Numbered from the stretch's first letter, positions 24,001 through 33,800 are shown. The stretch is 52,165 nt of DNA from Acanthaster planci (GCF_001949145.1 NW_019091404.1:3183467-3235631), one strand, 5' to 3'. Notes: generated from the sequence alone by a model not told the origin. Program-made: numbers and translations.

Positions 24001-25514
24001 TTGATGCTGAGCTAAATTACAAGTGTTCTTGAATATTTTATTATTCGTGACAACAAAAGGAAGTACTGGCGGTAACAATGCAATTTTGAAATTTTCTGTC
24101 AAAGCCAAACCAAATAATCATAAGCTGTTTCACAGCATATGTGATGAAATTCATACAAATGCTGATATTTTTAGTATTATTAGAGAATTTAGTATTCTTT
24201 CCGGGTGGTAAGCAGACACATACTGAAGATACAGGGCACGTAAACTTTCATCAGAATGGATACAAATAGATCTACCTGTAATAGCATGAACCTATTAACT
24301 TTCCCCCAGAGATTTTTTGACGAGACACGATACATGAATGTACATGTATACAACAATTTCTGCACAGTTTTTCACTGGATTCAATATCAACTGACCACTG
24401 CATATGCTACTGTAGCAAGCAGTTTGGTGAGTTATAGGAACTGTGGAACGCCAGCATCTGGCATCATTCGCAACTAAATTCATACAGTACCTGTTACAAG
24501 CTGATTCAATTAATTATCAGCAGCCTTGCTTACAATACTCTAATTAGGATTACTAATCCTTTGGATCTGAGGAGGGCTTGCTGGGTATACTTAAGGTCAT
24601 TGTGTCATCTAACAAAGAGGGTGCATGGCAAGCAAAATGCATCATAAGATGCAGAGTCAAAGTTGACAATAAAAGGCATGACAACTGAGGAGCTCTCCAA
24701 TGAAACCATGGCGATGCTACAATCTTGCTGCAACTATGGCCTATGCGTGCGACGTGTTGAACAGATGTACACTATGTCACAGAATTATTAATGAGTGTTT
24801 TATCAATGCGATCTGTGGTAAGAGATTCCTGCTTTATTGTATTCAGGTCAAAATTGTGGCAATTGTGGAGTAGCAGGGCTTGAAATTTGGTTCCAACCAA
24901 TCACTGTCACAGTTTGCCTAACAGTTTCAGTTTGAAAATTTATATCCAAAAATCACTCCCAAAAATCATGGAATGACTGAAATATTTACCTCTGATATGA
25001 TTTTGTAATGCAGACTAGTCCGAGTAAGTGGGACTCTATGAAGCAACCATGTCCAAATGGACGTGGGGGGGACTTGCCGATTTCATTGGGTCCACGTTAC
25101 AAATGTACTTAGACTAGGTGTAGATCACATACATTTTGGAGAAAAAGGGCCTGCATGGAGTGCCCCCCCGGACATGTTGTGTTATTTAAATTTAATAACA
25201 ATGAATGCACAAAAGGTTTACTCGAGCCTATCCTAGAAGAAGAAAGAAATTCCCTCTAGCATGACATCATATGCAAGCCCTCTATTAAATTCAAGACATG
25301 GTGTGGAGATAAAATCAATACAAAGAACAAAATGAACAAAATCAAACGTGTAAAGTTTGCTAGTGATACAATCAATAAAATTCATTCATTTTGGGATTAT
25401 TGGGTTGGGAGGGTTAACTTTAAAATTTAGGTAAACATTCGGTGTTTTTATTTTGGGATACAAAATGCTAACCTGGATAACTCGCTCCAGTCGTTCATCT
25501 CCATTCAAAGCCAT
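1..25514 (-). CDS. CROCC: Rootletin (ciliary rootlet coiled-coil protein), 30 coding exons, C-terminus outside window
   Basis: Rootletin polymerises into the striated ciliary rootlet and links centrioles. Exons, 5' to 3': 25473-25514, 22001-22300, 14558-14749, 14217-14300, 13697-13824, 13337-13502, 12821-12927, 12145-12372, 11359-11754, 11060-11234, 10738-10937, 10366-10548, 10038-10165, 9568-9731, 9156-9386, 8702-8878, 8278-8422, 7865-8034, 7436-7615, 6338-6472, 6064-6125, 5714-5889, 5248-5433, 4976-5094, 4221-4626, 2896-3060, 1673-1875, 1102-1315, 457-707, 1-61. Every junction is AG/GT and phases chain. Landmarks shared with human CROCC, in order, include KLQAYQDGQQRQAQLVQKLQ, WRNVVGFRR, ALQKRQLQVQ, AENDKQQ, RLEARRELQELRRQ and LKLKLSAAEGR. 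About 1,791 codons lie here; human rootletin is about 2,017 residues. Introns 1316-1672, 9732-10037, 11755-12144, 12928-13336 and 13825-14216 hold nothing I recognise. Confidence 0.95.
1673..3060 (-). CDS. CROCC: CROCC exons for the second Ser-Pro-rich linker
   Basis: Exons 2896-3060 and 1673-1875 join in phase 1. The first encodes GAKRDVEFKLGSLHSALRRT and then an SP/RSR-rich tail. The second opens FDNTYTTTTDGRGSPIPRTG, continues with several SP repeats, and ends LVADIDPETVRIALRDFSQQ, the equivalent of human DLDPEAVRGALREFLQEL. This is the break before the last coiled-coil segment in vertebrates. The intron 1876-2895 (about 1 kb) is AT-rich with no feature I recognise. Confidence 0.9.
3169..3896. 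mobile_element. hAT-type non-autonomous DNA transposon
   Basis: The left end TAGGGCTGTGCCGAAT and the inverted right end TAGGGCTGAGTCAATT agree at 12 of 16 bases. The flanking octamers CCTGACAC (3161-3168) and CCCAACAC (3897-3904) agree at 6 of 8, fitting a decayed 8-base hAT target duplication. The left end carries subterminal ACCGAACAT repeats. No transposase reading frame is present. It lies in the CROCC intron 3061-4220. Confidence 0.5.
3323..3726 (+). mobile_element. Solo-LTR-like segment inside the hAT element
   Basis: About 404 bases from TGTCGGAGAG to CTCGTGTCA, starting TG and ending CA. It has a TATA-like box (AGTATAAAGAGG near 3556) and a polyadenylation signal (AATAAAG near 3683) in the order expected of a retrotransposon LTR. 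I could not find a clean target-site duplication, so the ends are approximate. No internal gag or pol is present. Confidence 0.4.
4754..4814. repeat. Short fold-back hairpin in CROCC intron
   Basis: Inverted arms of about 27 bases (ATTAACCCGAACAGTCCTCA against TGAGGACTGTTAGGGTTAAT) separated by a few bases. It is a small MITE-like palindrome in the 349-base intron 4627-4975. It has no coding potential. Confidence 0.6.
6473..7435. other. CROCC intron with a decayed exon-end copy
   Basis: A 963-base intron. The stretch 7363-7422 is a degenerate copy of the adjoining exon end and donor (7423-7484). No other recognisable feature. Confidence 0.5.
7363..7484 (-). repeat. Tandem duplication of an exon end and its splice donor
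   Basis: Two 60-base units in direct order. The copy at 7423-7484 spans the last 49 bases of the CROCC exon 7436-7615 plus its donor. The copy at 7363-7422 is intronic and diverged. Both share, on the plus strand, GCATATTCATTACC and later AGCCAAT(T/A)GGAGACT. The intronic copy keeps the GTAATGAATATGC donor flank but carries an in-frame stop. Confidence 0.65.
11060..11754 (-). CDS. CROCC: CROCC exons for the first Ser-Pro-rich break in the coiled coil
   Basis: Two exons (11359-11754 and 11060-11234) encode a glutamine- and serine-rich stretch and then a basic linker dense in Ser-Pro and Thr-Pro pairs, including RRTVSPTRRTLSPSRSRSP. The linker ends with YSAVQAALQKRQLQVQ, which matches human LIHSALHKRQLQVQ. 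The human protein has an equivalent SP-rich break here. The repeated SP/TP sites are candidate proline-directed kinase targets; that regulation is inferred. Confidence 0.9.
12571..12822. repeat. 28-base minisatellite ending on a CROCC splice donor
   Basis: Nine units of exactly 28 bases starting at 12571, 12599, 12627, 12655, 12683, 12711, 12739, 12767 and 12795. Each starts CATGA(T/A)AAA and contains either AAACTGGTTT or its reverse complement AAACCAGTTT. Units 2-4 recur almost exactly as units 6-8, a four-unit higher-order period of 112 bases. The last unit's CTTAC is the GTAAG donor of exon 12821-12927, read on the minus strand. Confidence 0.85.
14750..16271. other. CROCC intron with a MITE
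   Basis: About 1.5 kb between coding exons. It holds a two-copy direct repeat near 14840-14905 and the TA-flanked MITE at 15122-15369. The remainder shows no recognisable feature. Confidence 0.5.
15122..15369. mobile_element. MITE with long terminal inverted repeats and TA flanks
   Basis: The left arm begins TGGGTAATTCCAGAAATTAG and the right arm, inverted, begins GGGGTAATTCCAAAAAGTAG. The similarity continues for about 70 bases (GGGGTCCA, TCCCTGT(T/C)ACATCTGAC). TA dinucleotides at 15120-15121 and 15370-15371 fit a Tc1/mariner-type target duplication. It is 248 bases long with no coding capacity. Confidence 0.7.
16272..16592 (-). CDS. Possible alternative CROCC exon, unrecognised sequence
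   Basis: A 321-base open exon, phase 0 at both ends if the acceptor GCATAG and donor GAG/GTGATT are used; another donor, GAG/GTGACT about 36 bases earlier, is also in phase 0. It opens WEDAIKSGEKIHLHVGTKEI, has a basic run (RRRRRH), then SRRPSDFQGIRNLFEAGFD and a long Glu/Asp-rich tail. I do not recognise a domain and human CROCC has no counterpart here. Its phase lets it join the 14558-14749 exon and receive any of the alternative first exons below. Membership of CROCC is inferred from strand, phase and position; it could belong to a nested gene. Confidence 0.5.
17300..17368 (-). CDS. Possible alternative first exon (MSANDMSN...)
   Basis: An ATG at 17368-17366 opens MSANDMSNSDSESGSYVKSR and three more residues, then CAA/GCAAGT, which fits a GC-type splice donor in phase 0. 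The reading is acidic and serine-rich like the two other proposed first exons. The donor is non-canonical and its last exon base is A, so this is the weakest of the three. Confidence 0.3.
19350..19433 (-). CDS. Possible alternative first exon (MSVSSLGK...)
   Basis: Twenty-eight codons from an ATG with A at -3, reading MSVSSLGKQSLPTFDDVLSE and then SSDDMSVK, followed by a strong AAG/GTAAGC donor in phase 0. The peptide is acidic and serine-rich. It lies inside the large CROCC intron, about 1 kb downstream (on the minus strand) of a perfect X-box. Splicing to the exon at 16272-16592 would keep the frame. No transcript evidence is available here. Confidence 0.45.
19973..20036. repeat. GTACAT palindromic repeat cluster
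   Basis: Repeated GTACATGTAC and TACATGTACATGTACA blocks. Shorter copies occur throughout the window, for example near 20521, 21190, 21784, 23684, 29730, 32396 and 50992. It looks like a genome-wide simple-repeat habit, not a gene feature. Confidence 0.7.
20435..20448. promoter_or_regulatory. Perfect X-box (RFX site) in the large CROCC intron
   Basis: GTTACCATGGTAAC is an exact 14-base palindrome matching the X-box consensus GTNRCC-AT-RGYAAC. It lies about 1 kb upstream, on the minus strand, of the proposed first exon at 19350-19433. RFX factors are the main activators of ciliary genes, which fits a rootlet protein. Function is inferred. Confidence 0.5.
22001..22300 (-). CDS. CROCC: CROCC exon 2, conserved rootletin N-terminal region
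   Basis: One hundred codons, phase 0 at both ends, acceptor TTTTTCCAG and donor CGG/GTAGGA. The segments VPARIREIITKNLS and ELSRVEDLLSASRAERDE, ending in AIKYQALSDR, match the human N-terminal rootletin region (PARIREI, ELSRVEDLL, ERDELAIKY). In human the next residues correspond to the exon at 14558-14749 (LESSYKTDIG), so the canonical transcript skips the intervening exon at 16272-16592. The intron before it (22301-25472) carries a minisatellite and an assembly gap. Confidence 0.92.
22366..22712. repeat. 25-base minisatellite in CROCC intron 1
   Basis: Fourteen units of GAATACACTGGACATCGACC plus CTTCA (25 bases). Three units are 24-base variants with GGACACGACC, and these alternate with full units in the middle of the array. 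It sits 66 bases upstream, on the minus strand, of the exon at 22001-22300. Confidence 0.9.
23077..23319. other. Assembly gap
   Basis: A run of 243 N within CROCC intron 1. A lone N also occurs at 48531. Any reading through the gap is meaningless. Confidence 0.99.
25473..25514 (-). CDS. CROCC: CROCC canonical first coding exon
   Basis: The ATG at 25514-25512 opens MALNGDERLERVIQ, followed by a CAG/GTTAGC donor in phase 0. The ending ERVIQ, joined to KLEDTVLS in the next exon, aligns with the LETVIQTLESSVL segment near the human rootletin start, so this is the conserved start. The upstream DNA to about 26200 is rich in CpG, as expected of a promoter, and carries a possible X-box at 26137. Confidence 0.85.
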
Positions 25515-26136
25515 GACAATGGATGATATCGAAGCTGAGTTTTAGCAGATATCAAACTTTCAATAACAGGCAGAGAGTTCAAAGTAGACTGTCCACTTTT
25601 CAGATGTCCTTGCCTAAAGCGGCGCGCTTGAGACAAGGAACGCGACAACCTGTTCTGACGTCCGGTTTCAGCGAAAAACGACTCAAATTCGCGTCCACAA
25701 CGTGGAGGTCCACTCTCAAACAACAACCACCAGTGCGACTGATTCACTTCATGAGGGCATTCAGTGAAAGACCCAACAACAGAAGCAAAGTCTTTCCGAG
25801 AAGTAAGAAATTTCCCTGCTAAGATCCACCCCCACCCCGTGCGCCCGTGACTCTGAAGGCAGCCTACCGTGCACTGTCCAACGTGTATTACTACGTGCCT
25901 GGTGACACGCGCAAGGTATATTGTGATTACACCAAGTGTCAGACAACCAGTGTAATTGTAAGCATCCTGCTGCATGGCACTCTCATGTGAATGAACGAAG
26001 CGCCAATCAATCAAGCGGTCAGGTCGAACCTGTCGACGGAGGGGGTAAAGTGCAACCTTGATAAGGCCGTGTGACTAGGGTGGGCGTTTACCCACGCGAC
26101 CCCCCGCGAGTAAAGGACGCTACTTCACGGCGTCAC

Positions 26137-26149
26137 GTTGCTTGGAAAC
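26137..26149. promoter_or_regulatory. Possible X-box (RFX site) near the CROCC start
   Basis: GTTGCTTGGAAAC consists of the half-sites GTTGCT and GGAAAC with one base between. RFX factors bind such imperfect inverted repeats in ciliary gene promoters. It is about 620 bases upstream of the canonical CROCC ATG, inside CpG-rich DNA. The one-base spacer makes it weaker than the consensus two-base form. Confidence 0.4.
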
Positions 26150-27862
26150 TGTCAGATTTGCCGACGGGATTTGTGGAATCGGTCGAGCGTGGGGCTGAGA
26201 TTTGATTTGGTCAGTGCCGCGGCGCATAAAAATTTACAAAATCATGAAGGACCGCTTGTGTAGCTACGGAGACTTGCAGCCAGGTATAAACGACCGAGTC
26301 GACCTCAACAAGTCCAGATATTTGTTGGTTTAAATGTTCAAGCAATTTTCTGCAACAGCTCGAACACAGATTTCTGTGTTCTTTGAAACAGAAATGGGCC
26401 CAAAATAATTTGTTTGCACTAAAGACTATAACTGGTTCCATTATAAAAACTGTATCTACGATTAGAATACTTGTATGAATACTTGTATGTGTCGCTATTC
26501 ACAATTTATGTACGTGTAGCACGTAAAATTGTTGAAAGACACAAGGTCGTGTTGTCAAAAACAAAATGGCTAATGAATGTCTACAGTTGTCCAACTCCTG
26601 AAGATGCGTGTTGACGGGTTTTTGAATCGGATTGAAATTGACACGCTTTGTAGCCTTAAAAGCAAGGACCTCCCCCTTTTTTTCAGAAAACATATCCAAT
26701 ACGATCAATATACTTAATTATATGAAACCTTGCGTCTTTATACAACGTAATAAAGTGTGAGTATAAACTGCCAGAAAGAATTACACAACTCGTTTGGAGT
26801 TCTGTGTGCATTTGGCGTTAAGCACACATGTTGAGCGTCCCAAGGCCCCAGTGTGCTTGGTCTTAAAGAACTCGGCAGTCAACACTGCCTTAGCCCAAAA
26901 CGCACTAGAAAGCATTCTGGAAACTCTCCAAATCTCTACCTAGCAACAGCTTATGTATCCGGCACGTCTATAAATTGAGCATTATGCCACATTCTGCTGT
27001 TTTTCACTGATGTTGTGATCGGTTTAATCGACAAAATACTGTCACAGTGCTACGCCATAAATGTCGACTGTGGGCCCAACAGTTAATTTTCAAATTGAGT
27101 GTTTTTGTTGGGGGAGCAAATAGCAGTTTCTCATTGACGTTATTGGCTGAAGTACGCAGAAATGAAAATCAAATACACGTCGGAAATCTTGGATATGTGC
27201 AAATGCGTTGCAAAACAACTGGCTTATTGTTAGAAAAGTAGTTCAAATGTTGATAGAAAACTGAAGGTTGAATACTTCTCAGCCTTTGTTCATCACTAAA
27301 TACATGTAGGGCAAACTTATATCCTTCGAAAACCACCACAAACTGATTCCATCACCATGATAATCCATTCATTAACTTCTACCTGTCTATTTTTTAAGAA
27401 GATTAAACAAATAAAGGTATATACACTACTTATTTGAAGTTTTGTAGATAACTAATCTTGTTTTATTATAATTGTCAACTGGTTTGTTTTCTCTTTGGAT
27501 TATTGTGATTAGTCTCAACTCTACTGCAGCAAAATCTGTCAAGTTTTGTGTTCATAGGTGACTGTCTGATTAAATTTGTATCGTTTACACGCCAGTTGTA
27601 GCATGATAAATGTGCCACATGCCGTAAGCCTAAAATATTCTCAAGTGCTTCACTTTAGTCATGTTAGTTATATAGTTCTTTAAACAAACTTCTTTAAACT
27701 TTAATACAAAAGTTACACTGTACAGGTCAAAGCATTTCATTCACACAACTTTCACAAAGGGTAAGAGAGAAGTTTACTTACTATCATCACAATTTCAATG
27801 ATAAAAGTGTGTGTTCTGGTGCCCATCACTTCACAAACCAGGCATCACCTACAGATGACTCC

Positions 27863-27876
27863 ATCGCCATGGTAAC
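27863..27876. promoter_or_regulatory. Near-perfect X-box between the alternative and canonical CROCC starts
   Basis: ATCGCCATGGTAAC differs from the X-box consensus at the first base only. It lies between the first exon at 28442-28564 and the canonical first exon at 25473-25514. Confidence 0.3.
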
Positions 27877-28441
27877 TGTATCCCAGTGAAAACACTCCTC
27901 ATCAGATCCATTAATAAAAATCCAGAACTTGTGAAAGCAGTGAAGTGCTTCAGACAGTGCTTAGAAGTGAAGGTTTCCCCTTGCCAAGCCAAGGTGGTGG
28001 TTGAGTCAATTTGCTGAGCACTTTGAAAAAAATCAGTGGTGCATCCATATAAAGAAGCGTGTGGTCATTCATCAGCCTGGAAGGCAAGACTAAACACAAG
28101 ATCTTTTCATCCACGACCCCAAGTGTTTGCAGTAAGCTGCTGGAATAGTTATGCAACACAGATAGGATTAAGACTTGCGATTTAAAAATTTGATCCCCCC
28201 AAAACACACTGAGTGCGGGCACACCTCAAGCACAAAGAACTTATTGAGAGTTGGAAAACAGAGCAAGCTACTATAATTTGATATGACAGTGGATTAGGAA
28301 ACTGCCTCACCAAACCAGCCTTGCATTGAAGATTCGGCTGAATGTGAACCATACAAGTTGTGAATATGCTCATGCCTCATGAAACACATCTGCTGACTGC
28401 ACTCAAGAGCTTATACCAACAAGTTGGAGAGAATCACTTAC

Positions 28442-28564
28442 ATCACTGCCTGTATCACTGGTGATGTGGTCACTCTCATTATCTGGGTCACCTTCAAAAT
28501 CATGGTCACTGCTGTCTTTGGCCACTGTGGCCAAGTTGTCATCATCAGATCCAGGGGAATCCAT
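28442..28564 (-). CDS. Possible alternative first exon upstream of CROCC (MDSPGSDDD...)
   Basis: Forty-one codons from an ATG immediately preceded by an in-frame TAA, reading MDSPGSDDDNLATVAKDSSD and continuing acidic to DTGSD. The GAT/GTAAGTG donor is strong and in phase 0. The in-frame stop, dense Asp/Ser content and donor argue for a real first coding exon. It is about 2.9 kb upstream of the canonical CROCC start on the same strand. It could join the 16272-16592 exon in frame, or belong to another minus-strand gene. Confidence 0.5.
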
Positions 28565-30048
28565 TTAGATAGAAACAATTCGGCCTTTGCTTTCAGCTGC
28601 TGGAATTTAACGGATATGCCCGAAACTACTCGCGCAAGTTTGCCAAAGAAATGCTTCACACCTCCAACTTCAATGTCAGGTTTGTCGAGAAAAAAGTCTG
28701 TCTCCTACTGGTGACTGAAGTTGAACTCCTGATCTCTTACCAATAAACGGAAGGTGTAGTATTACTAAGATTGAACAATGAAAGGTCCCCAAAAGACTAG
28801 CTGAGTAGGATGGGGAGTTTCAAGCCAATAATATCAGTGTTTATGGCCTATAATGGGTGCAACAAAGGCTCAGCGGGTGGGGAGAGAGTCCAAGAGGCAT
28901 TACAGGAAAGTTCAAAGGTGGTTTACTCAGCATGAAAATTTAGCAATGAACTTATCAATTACAATGTACATTTATTTCTGAACAAGATGAAAACTACTGA
29001 TGTTAACCTGACTGTGATCGATGGATCTTTTCCAAATCAAATAATCAGAAAAGATCTTTGAATTACAGCAAATGACAGGATTATCATGATTAGATCATGA
29101 TCAGCTTTGTACAATTTAAAATTAAAAGCAAGCATGTTTACAGGTGTACAGTGAATGCATGTGATCCAACAGAAAGTCAGAAAATTCTGAATGATTTCTG
29201 ACTATGATGACTGTAATCCTTCTAAAACTCAACCTGAAGAGCCCTTGTAATAGTGTTCTGAAAAACCTGACACTAGAGGGGGTACTAACACCAACACGGT
29301 GCAAAATACAGACATGGATGGTGCTCATTGAGAAATACAGCGCCATAAAATTGCTCAGTACATACATTCTCCGTGCCTTTCAAGCAAAAGTCAGAATCGT
29401 TTCACAAATTCACGGCAAAAATATCTGACAATATTTTGATAAATCTGTACATCTTTCCTGTGCTTGGTCCTCTGTTTTTTACACAGATTTATTACATCAG
29501 GACTTGATGGTGTACTGATCGGATTTAGGAATGACTCTTGTCTGGCAGGAATCTTTACATAGATCCTATATTGCCTCTTAGCCGAGCTGGACTCAAAATG
29601 TGAACAAAACTTCAATTTACAAGTTGGTTCTGTCAAAACAAATTTTAAAAATGTATAAATAATGTATAAAAATGATCAAGGAACATGCTGCAGACTGTAA
29701 GCAAAAAGATAGGGACAAAGAACATACATATGTACATGTACTGACAATGGTAAGTTCATTTTGAATACCAGTTTTTGGCAAATCGTTGAACACTGCATCT
29801 GACCTGTGCCATTCCTAGGCCCATCATACATGAGGAATTTCAAATTTAAAGTGAGGGTACAAAAGTGAAATTTAGGCCTGTAAAAAATAACCTTAAATAT
29901 TAAAAGAAGCAACTTTTTTTCCGTAGACGAGACAATCCTCCACTGCAACAAGTTTCCTCAATCACAGTATTCTGGATATTGAAAAGTGTGACTCCTTCAA
30001 ATCTGCGATACCCGCCCAAAATAGATTTAGTCCACCAAGTACTGGTAC

Positions 30049-30143
30049 CTGGTCTTGAGGTCAACTCTGATGTGAGGCCGTCTGCTAGCTGCTGGCCATC
30101 ATCCATTAATATCAGAATCATCAATTGGATCCAGACGTAGAAA
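30049..30143 (-). other. Possible 5' untranslated exon, minus strand
   Basis: A good acceptor (AACTCTCTCAG) and a donor (CCAG/GTACCAG) bound 95 bases. No frame stays open across it from the acceptor. A short ATG reading, MDDGQQLADGLTSELTSRP, is open to the donor. It lies between PEX2 and the alternative first exon at 28442, so it may be a leader exon. Weak on sequence alone. Confidence 0.2.
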
Positions 30144-30887
30144 CTGAGAGAGTTTACAGTTCCAAAGTTACAAAACTATGTATCGCATGTACCAGCATGA
30201 CCAGACACAATTAAACTTTAAGTGGCAGATATTTTACTGAAATAAAAAAGTAAGGCCTAGGCCTATCTGTAGTTTGATTTATTTTAAGGGCTCCTTTGAA
30301 AAGTTTAATTTGAACTGAAAGGCCAGCTACCCGCATTAAACTTTATTATAAAATACAAATTATTTGTAGGCTACGTCATGTGCGTGTAAAACTACAAGAC
30401 TTCTTATGAATAATGCTACACAAATCGCGCTTGTTTTGCCAGTGTGTGGATTTGTAGCTTACCAACAGACTAAAATTCCAATTGTACTCATGGTATTTGG
30501 TAGTGCAACGTGGCCGGGGTGAACTTGAGGCCGACAACTCGACGAGTTACCTGAAGAAGGCCTACCTCGGCTCCGAGTGTCCAAATACGCTTTCAAATTT
30601 AATTCCCTCGGGTGAGAATTAGTAGTGCAAAGCAAACAACAAACCGCTAACACTCACGTTCAGTAAACAAAGTAAACAGGACCCCAAATCAGGTGAAAAC
30701 GTCCACTTTGTCCACCGCACTGCTGTCAAAGCGCTTGAATTCAAACCAATTATGCATTGTGTGCAATGATGCAAACAACGGGCACGTTTATTGGTCAGTC
30801 TGCCTATTTTGTTGGATCCGACGGCTGTTTATATCTTTGCTTTATCCCTTGAGGGCGCTGTTGATCAACAGCGGGTCAGCAAACAAA

Positions 30888-33800
30888 ATGGCAGCCACCA
30901 CGGACTCCTCGGATCCAAACAAGGGAAAGGAAACTGGGCCCGGAAATCAAATTGTACTTCGTGTGAGTCAGGTGAGAATTGGTGGAGAAATTGGAGTTTT
31001 TTGCAGTGAGTTCATCTGAGAAGTTTGCCTAATAAATAATGCTCGAACAGCTACCTAAATCCGAAAATTAGTGAACCATTGATGGTGAACATGGTAAATG
31101 ATCAGAATTCATGTTCATACTTCATGTACTTGAATTGATACTTCAATTATTACTTGATCTATTGATAGACCTACTTGTACTTCCAGCTCCTATCTTTTCC
31201 TTGTTTTCCTGACCTCATCAAAATGAAAACCGAACTATGATTGGTCACTGGAATGGAAGCAAATTGGGCCAATCTAATCACAGTGCGGCTTTCATCTGTG
31301 GGTGACCGGAAAATGAGAAGGAAATCATAGGAGCAGCACTGAGCAGTGTTGCAATAAGCCACTTGCGAGTTTACTTTGAATAAAATCTGGTACACTGTGC
31401 TATCCGATTGCACAGAAACGTAATAATTTGAATTCCCCAGACCAAAGACACTGTTCCTGTACCTCGTGATTTGGGGCAAGCTTTTGCATTGCAACTACCA
31501 TCTCTGGAATGGACTGGTTCTTTTGTGCCGTTCTTATCCATTGAGAACAGTGTATTGTTGGAAGGCGTCTCTAATGTAACTAAGCAAAAGCTTGCCCCGA
31601 ATCACGAGGTATAGCGATAGTGGTTATAGTATGGAGAATTCAAGTTGTTATGTTCATGTGAATTTTAAGAACTCAGTGTACCAGATTTTATTCAAATTTA
31701 CCTCACAAATGGCTTTTTGGTCAACCTGGTCAAGCTGTCAAGCTATCACACGCATGACACAGCTGACACTTACTGAGAGTACATGCTGCTGATTTTCTGT
31801 AGTGTGGATGGGCAAAATGCTCGAGAATTTCACCATTTTGATGAGAATATAATGTGAATAAACATCCCCATCTGACATGTAACTTCACCAAGAAGGCATG
31901 TATGAAATTGGGTTACACAGATAGCTGTGATGGAAGAGTACATGTAAGTTGGCACAATCAAAACAGCCAAAATGTGTTTATGGGAATTTGTACATGGCTA
32001 TCTGAAAGGTCTGTATACACCTTACAGTTCTGGAAGTACAGTAGGTGAATGAATGATATTGTCCATAATCATATCGTTTAGCCAAATTTGCCGAATAGAA
32101 TTGTTAACAGTGATACTTGTAAGGCTTATAATAACCAATCTGTTTTTGTCTCTAGTTGGACTCAAATCAGTTGGATGGTGAGCTTCATCAGCTTCTTAAA
32201 GCCCAGTTCCAAAGGATCTTTCAGTTTTTCAAGGTATTTTAATCTGAAACTAGGGATTTTATACCAAACTGATCTTCATCAGAGGATTTGGCATATTTGG
32301 TGATTTTTATTCAAGAGATGCTGCAATTTTTAAACTAAACCTTAATCATTATCATTTTTCAAGCCGTGTAACTATGAATAGTCACAATTAAAGTACATGT
32401 ACATGAAGTTTTTCTGAAGTCACACAAACAGTAATGCACCAAGTGGAGTCTGTTTTTATGACGACTTGATTCATCAAGCTTTTCATGCTTTTACCATGCA
32501 GCCTGGTGTTCTTGCCTATATTGAGCCAGAGCTCAATGCAGCTTTGAGACTTCTAATGTGGCAGGTAATAACACTTTATTTACCATAGGTTTCATTTTAG
32601 GAAATTCAAGACAGACTTATTAACTTATAATTCTTTGTGTCTTGACGTATTGTTAAAACTTTAAGAAACTAAAAAAAAATTGGAATTTATGCAGTTCATT
32701 CATTAAGTCTGTCTTTTTGGTTTCAAAATGTTTTATTTCTTTCCCACAGTTCTCAATCAACTCAATTGGTGCCACTCTTGGTCAGCGAATAATGAATCTG
32801 AAATATGGCAGTGAGGCTACTTTGACCTCTGACCTCAGTCAACAACAACGGTTGTTATATGCTGGCATACTGATTGGTGCAAAATGGTTGCAAGATAGAT
32901 CAGCTGACCTGGCTAGTTCAACCAATCACATTGAAGCTTTCCAACGAGTAAGTCTCACTGAATTGGACTTTGATGAATAGATTTGTTTGCCCTTTTTATA
33001 GGTTCTATTAGAAACATGCAAAATCCAGTCTTGTGTACATGTAACCTCTTATATCCATGGAATTATGTTAAAAAAGAATTTCCAGCGAATGCTTTTAACT
33101 TTTAAACTTTTGATTTGCTTGTGAATGCAGATTTGGAAGGCACTGTATCTATTTGAGAAGTTATTAAGTGTGGCATCCCTAGTCAACTTCTTAGTTTTCT
33201 TGCAAGATGGTCGATATCAGTTCCTTCATGAACGACTTTTAGGAATAAGGGCCCAGTTTGCACAAAGGCAGGTAGCCAGACAGGTATGACCTTTCAACAA
33301 CTCTGTTAACAAAATTCATTTCAATTATTCAAATATGTAGGATGAATGAAAATACTTACGATGGTTTATTTTCCTTGTAGGTCAGCTTTGAATTCATGAC
33401 GCGGGAACTGCTCTGGCACGGCTTTGCCGAATTCCTTTTCTTCGTTCTCCCCTTTATCAACTTCAGACGTGTCCGTAATTTCCTTCAACGAAAGCTTTTC
33501 CGGCCGTCACCTACCGCAGGAGTTAAGGTTGAACTGGCATTGAGGAGAGATCAAAGGTTGTACAAGGAGTGTGCAGTGTGTGGTGAATGGCCAACCACGC
33601 CGAGGCATATAGGATGCCAGCATGTCTTTTGTTACTATTGTGTACAGGTTAGTTCTGTTTCTTTTATACTGTTACAAATTATTGTTGAAATATCAGCATT
33701 TGTGATATCAAAACATATGTTGACCTGATGGGGAACATTTAAAAGCTTACACCACTTACACTTAGCAATGAGTAATAACTATCGACATTTTTGTTTTAAG

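Larger units (their letters stand above)
22301..25472. other. CROCC intron 1 with minisatellite and gap
   Basis: About 3.2 kb between the first two canonical coding exons. It holds the 25-base minisatellite (22366-22712) and an assembly gap (23077-23319). The remainder is AT-rich and I see no coding signal. Confidence 0.5.
25515..30887. other. CROCC 5' region up to PEX2
   Basis: No complete gene seen apart from the possible first and leader exons listed. The part from 25515 to about 26200 is CpG-rich and likely the CROCC promoter. From 26200 to 28400 the DNA is AT-rich with only short chance reading frames. From 30460 to 30887, directly upstream of PEX2, it is again CpG-richer, with a possible minus-strand donor CAG/GTAACT near 30550. 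A promoter shared by PEX2 and a minus-strand transcript is possible. Confidence 0.4.

Noticed and set aside
25505-26014. 169-codon minus-strand reading across the CROCC start region
   Set aside because: It overlaps the true first exon in another frame, lies in CpG-rich promoter DNA and has no domain.
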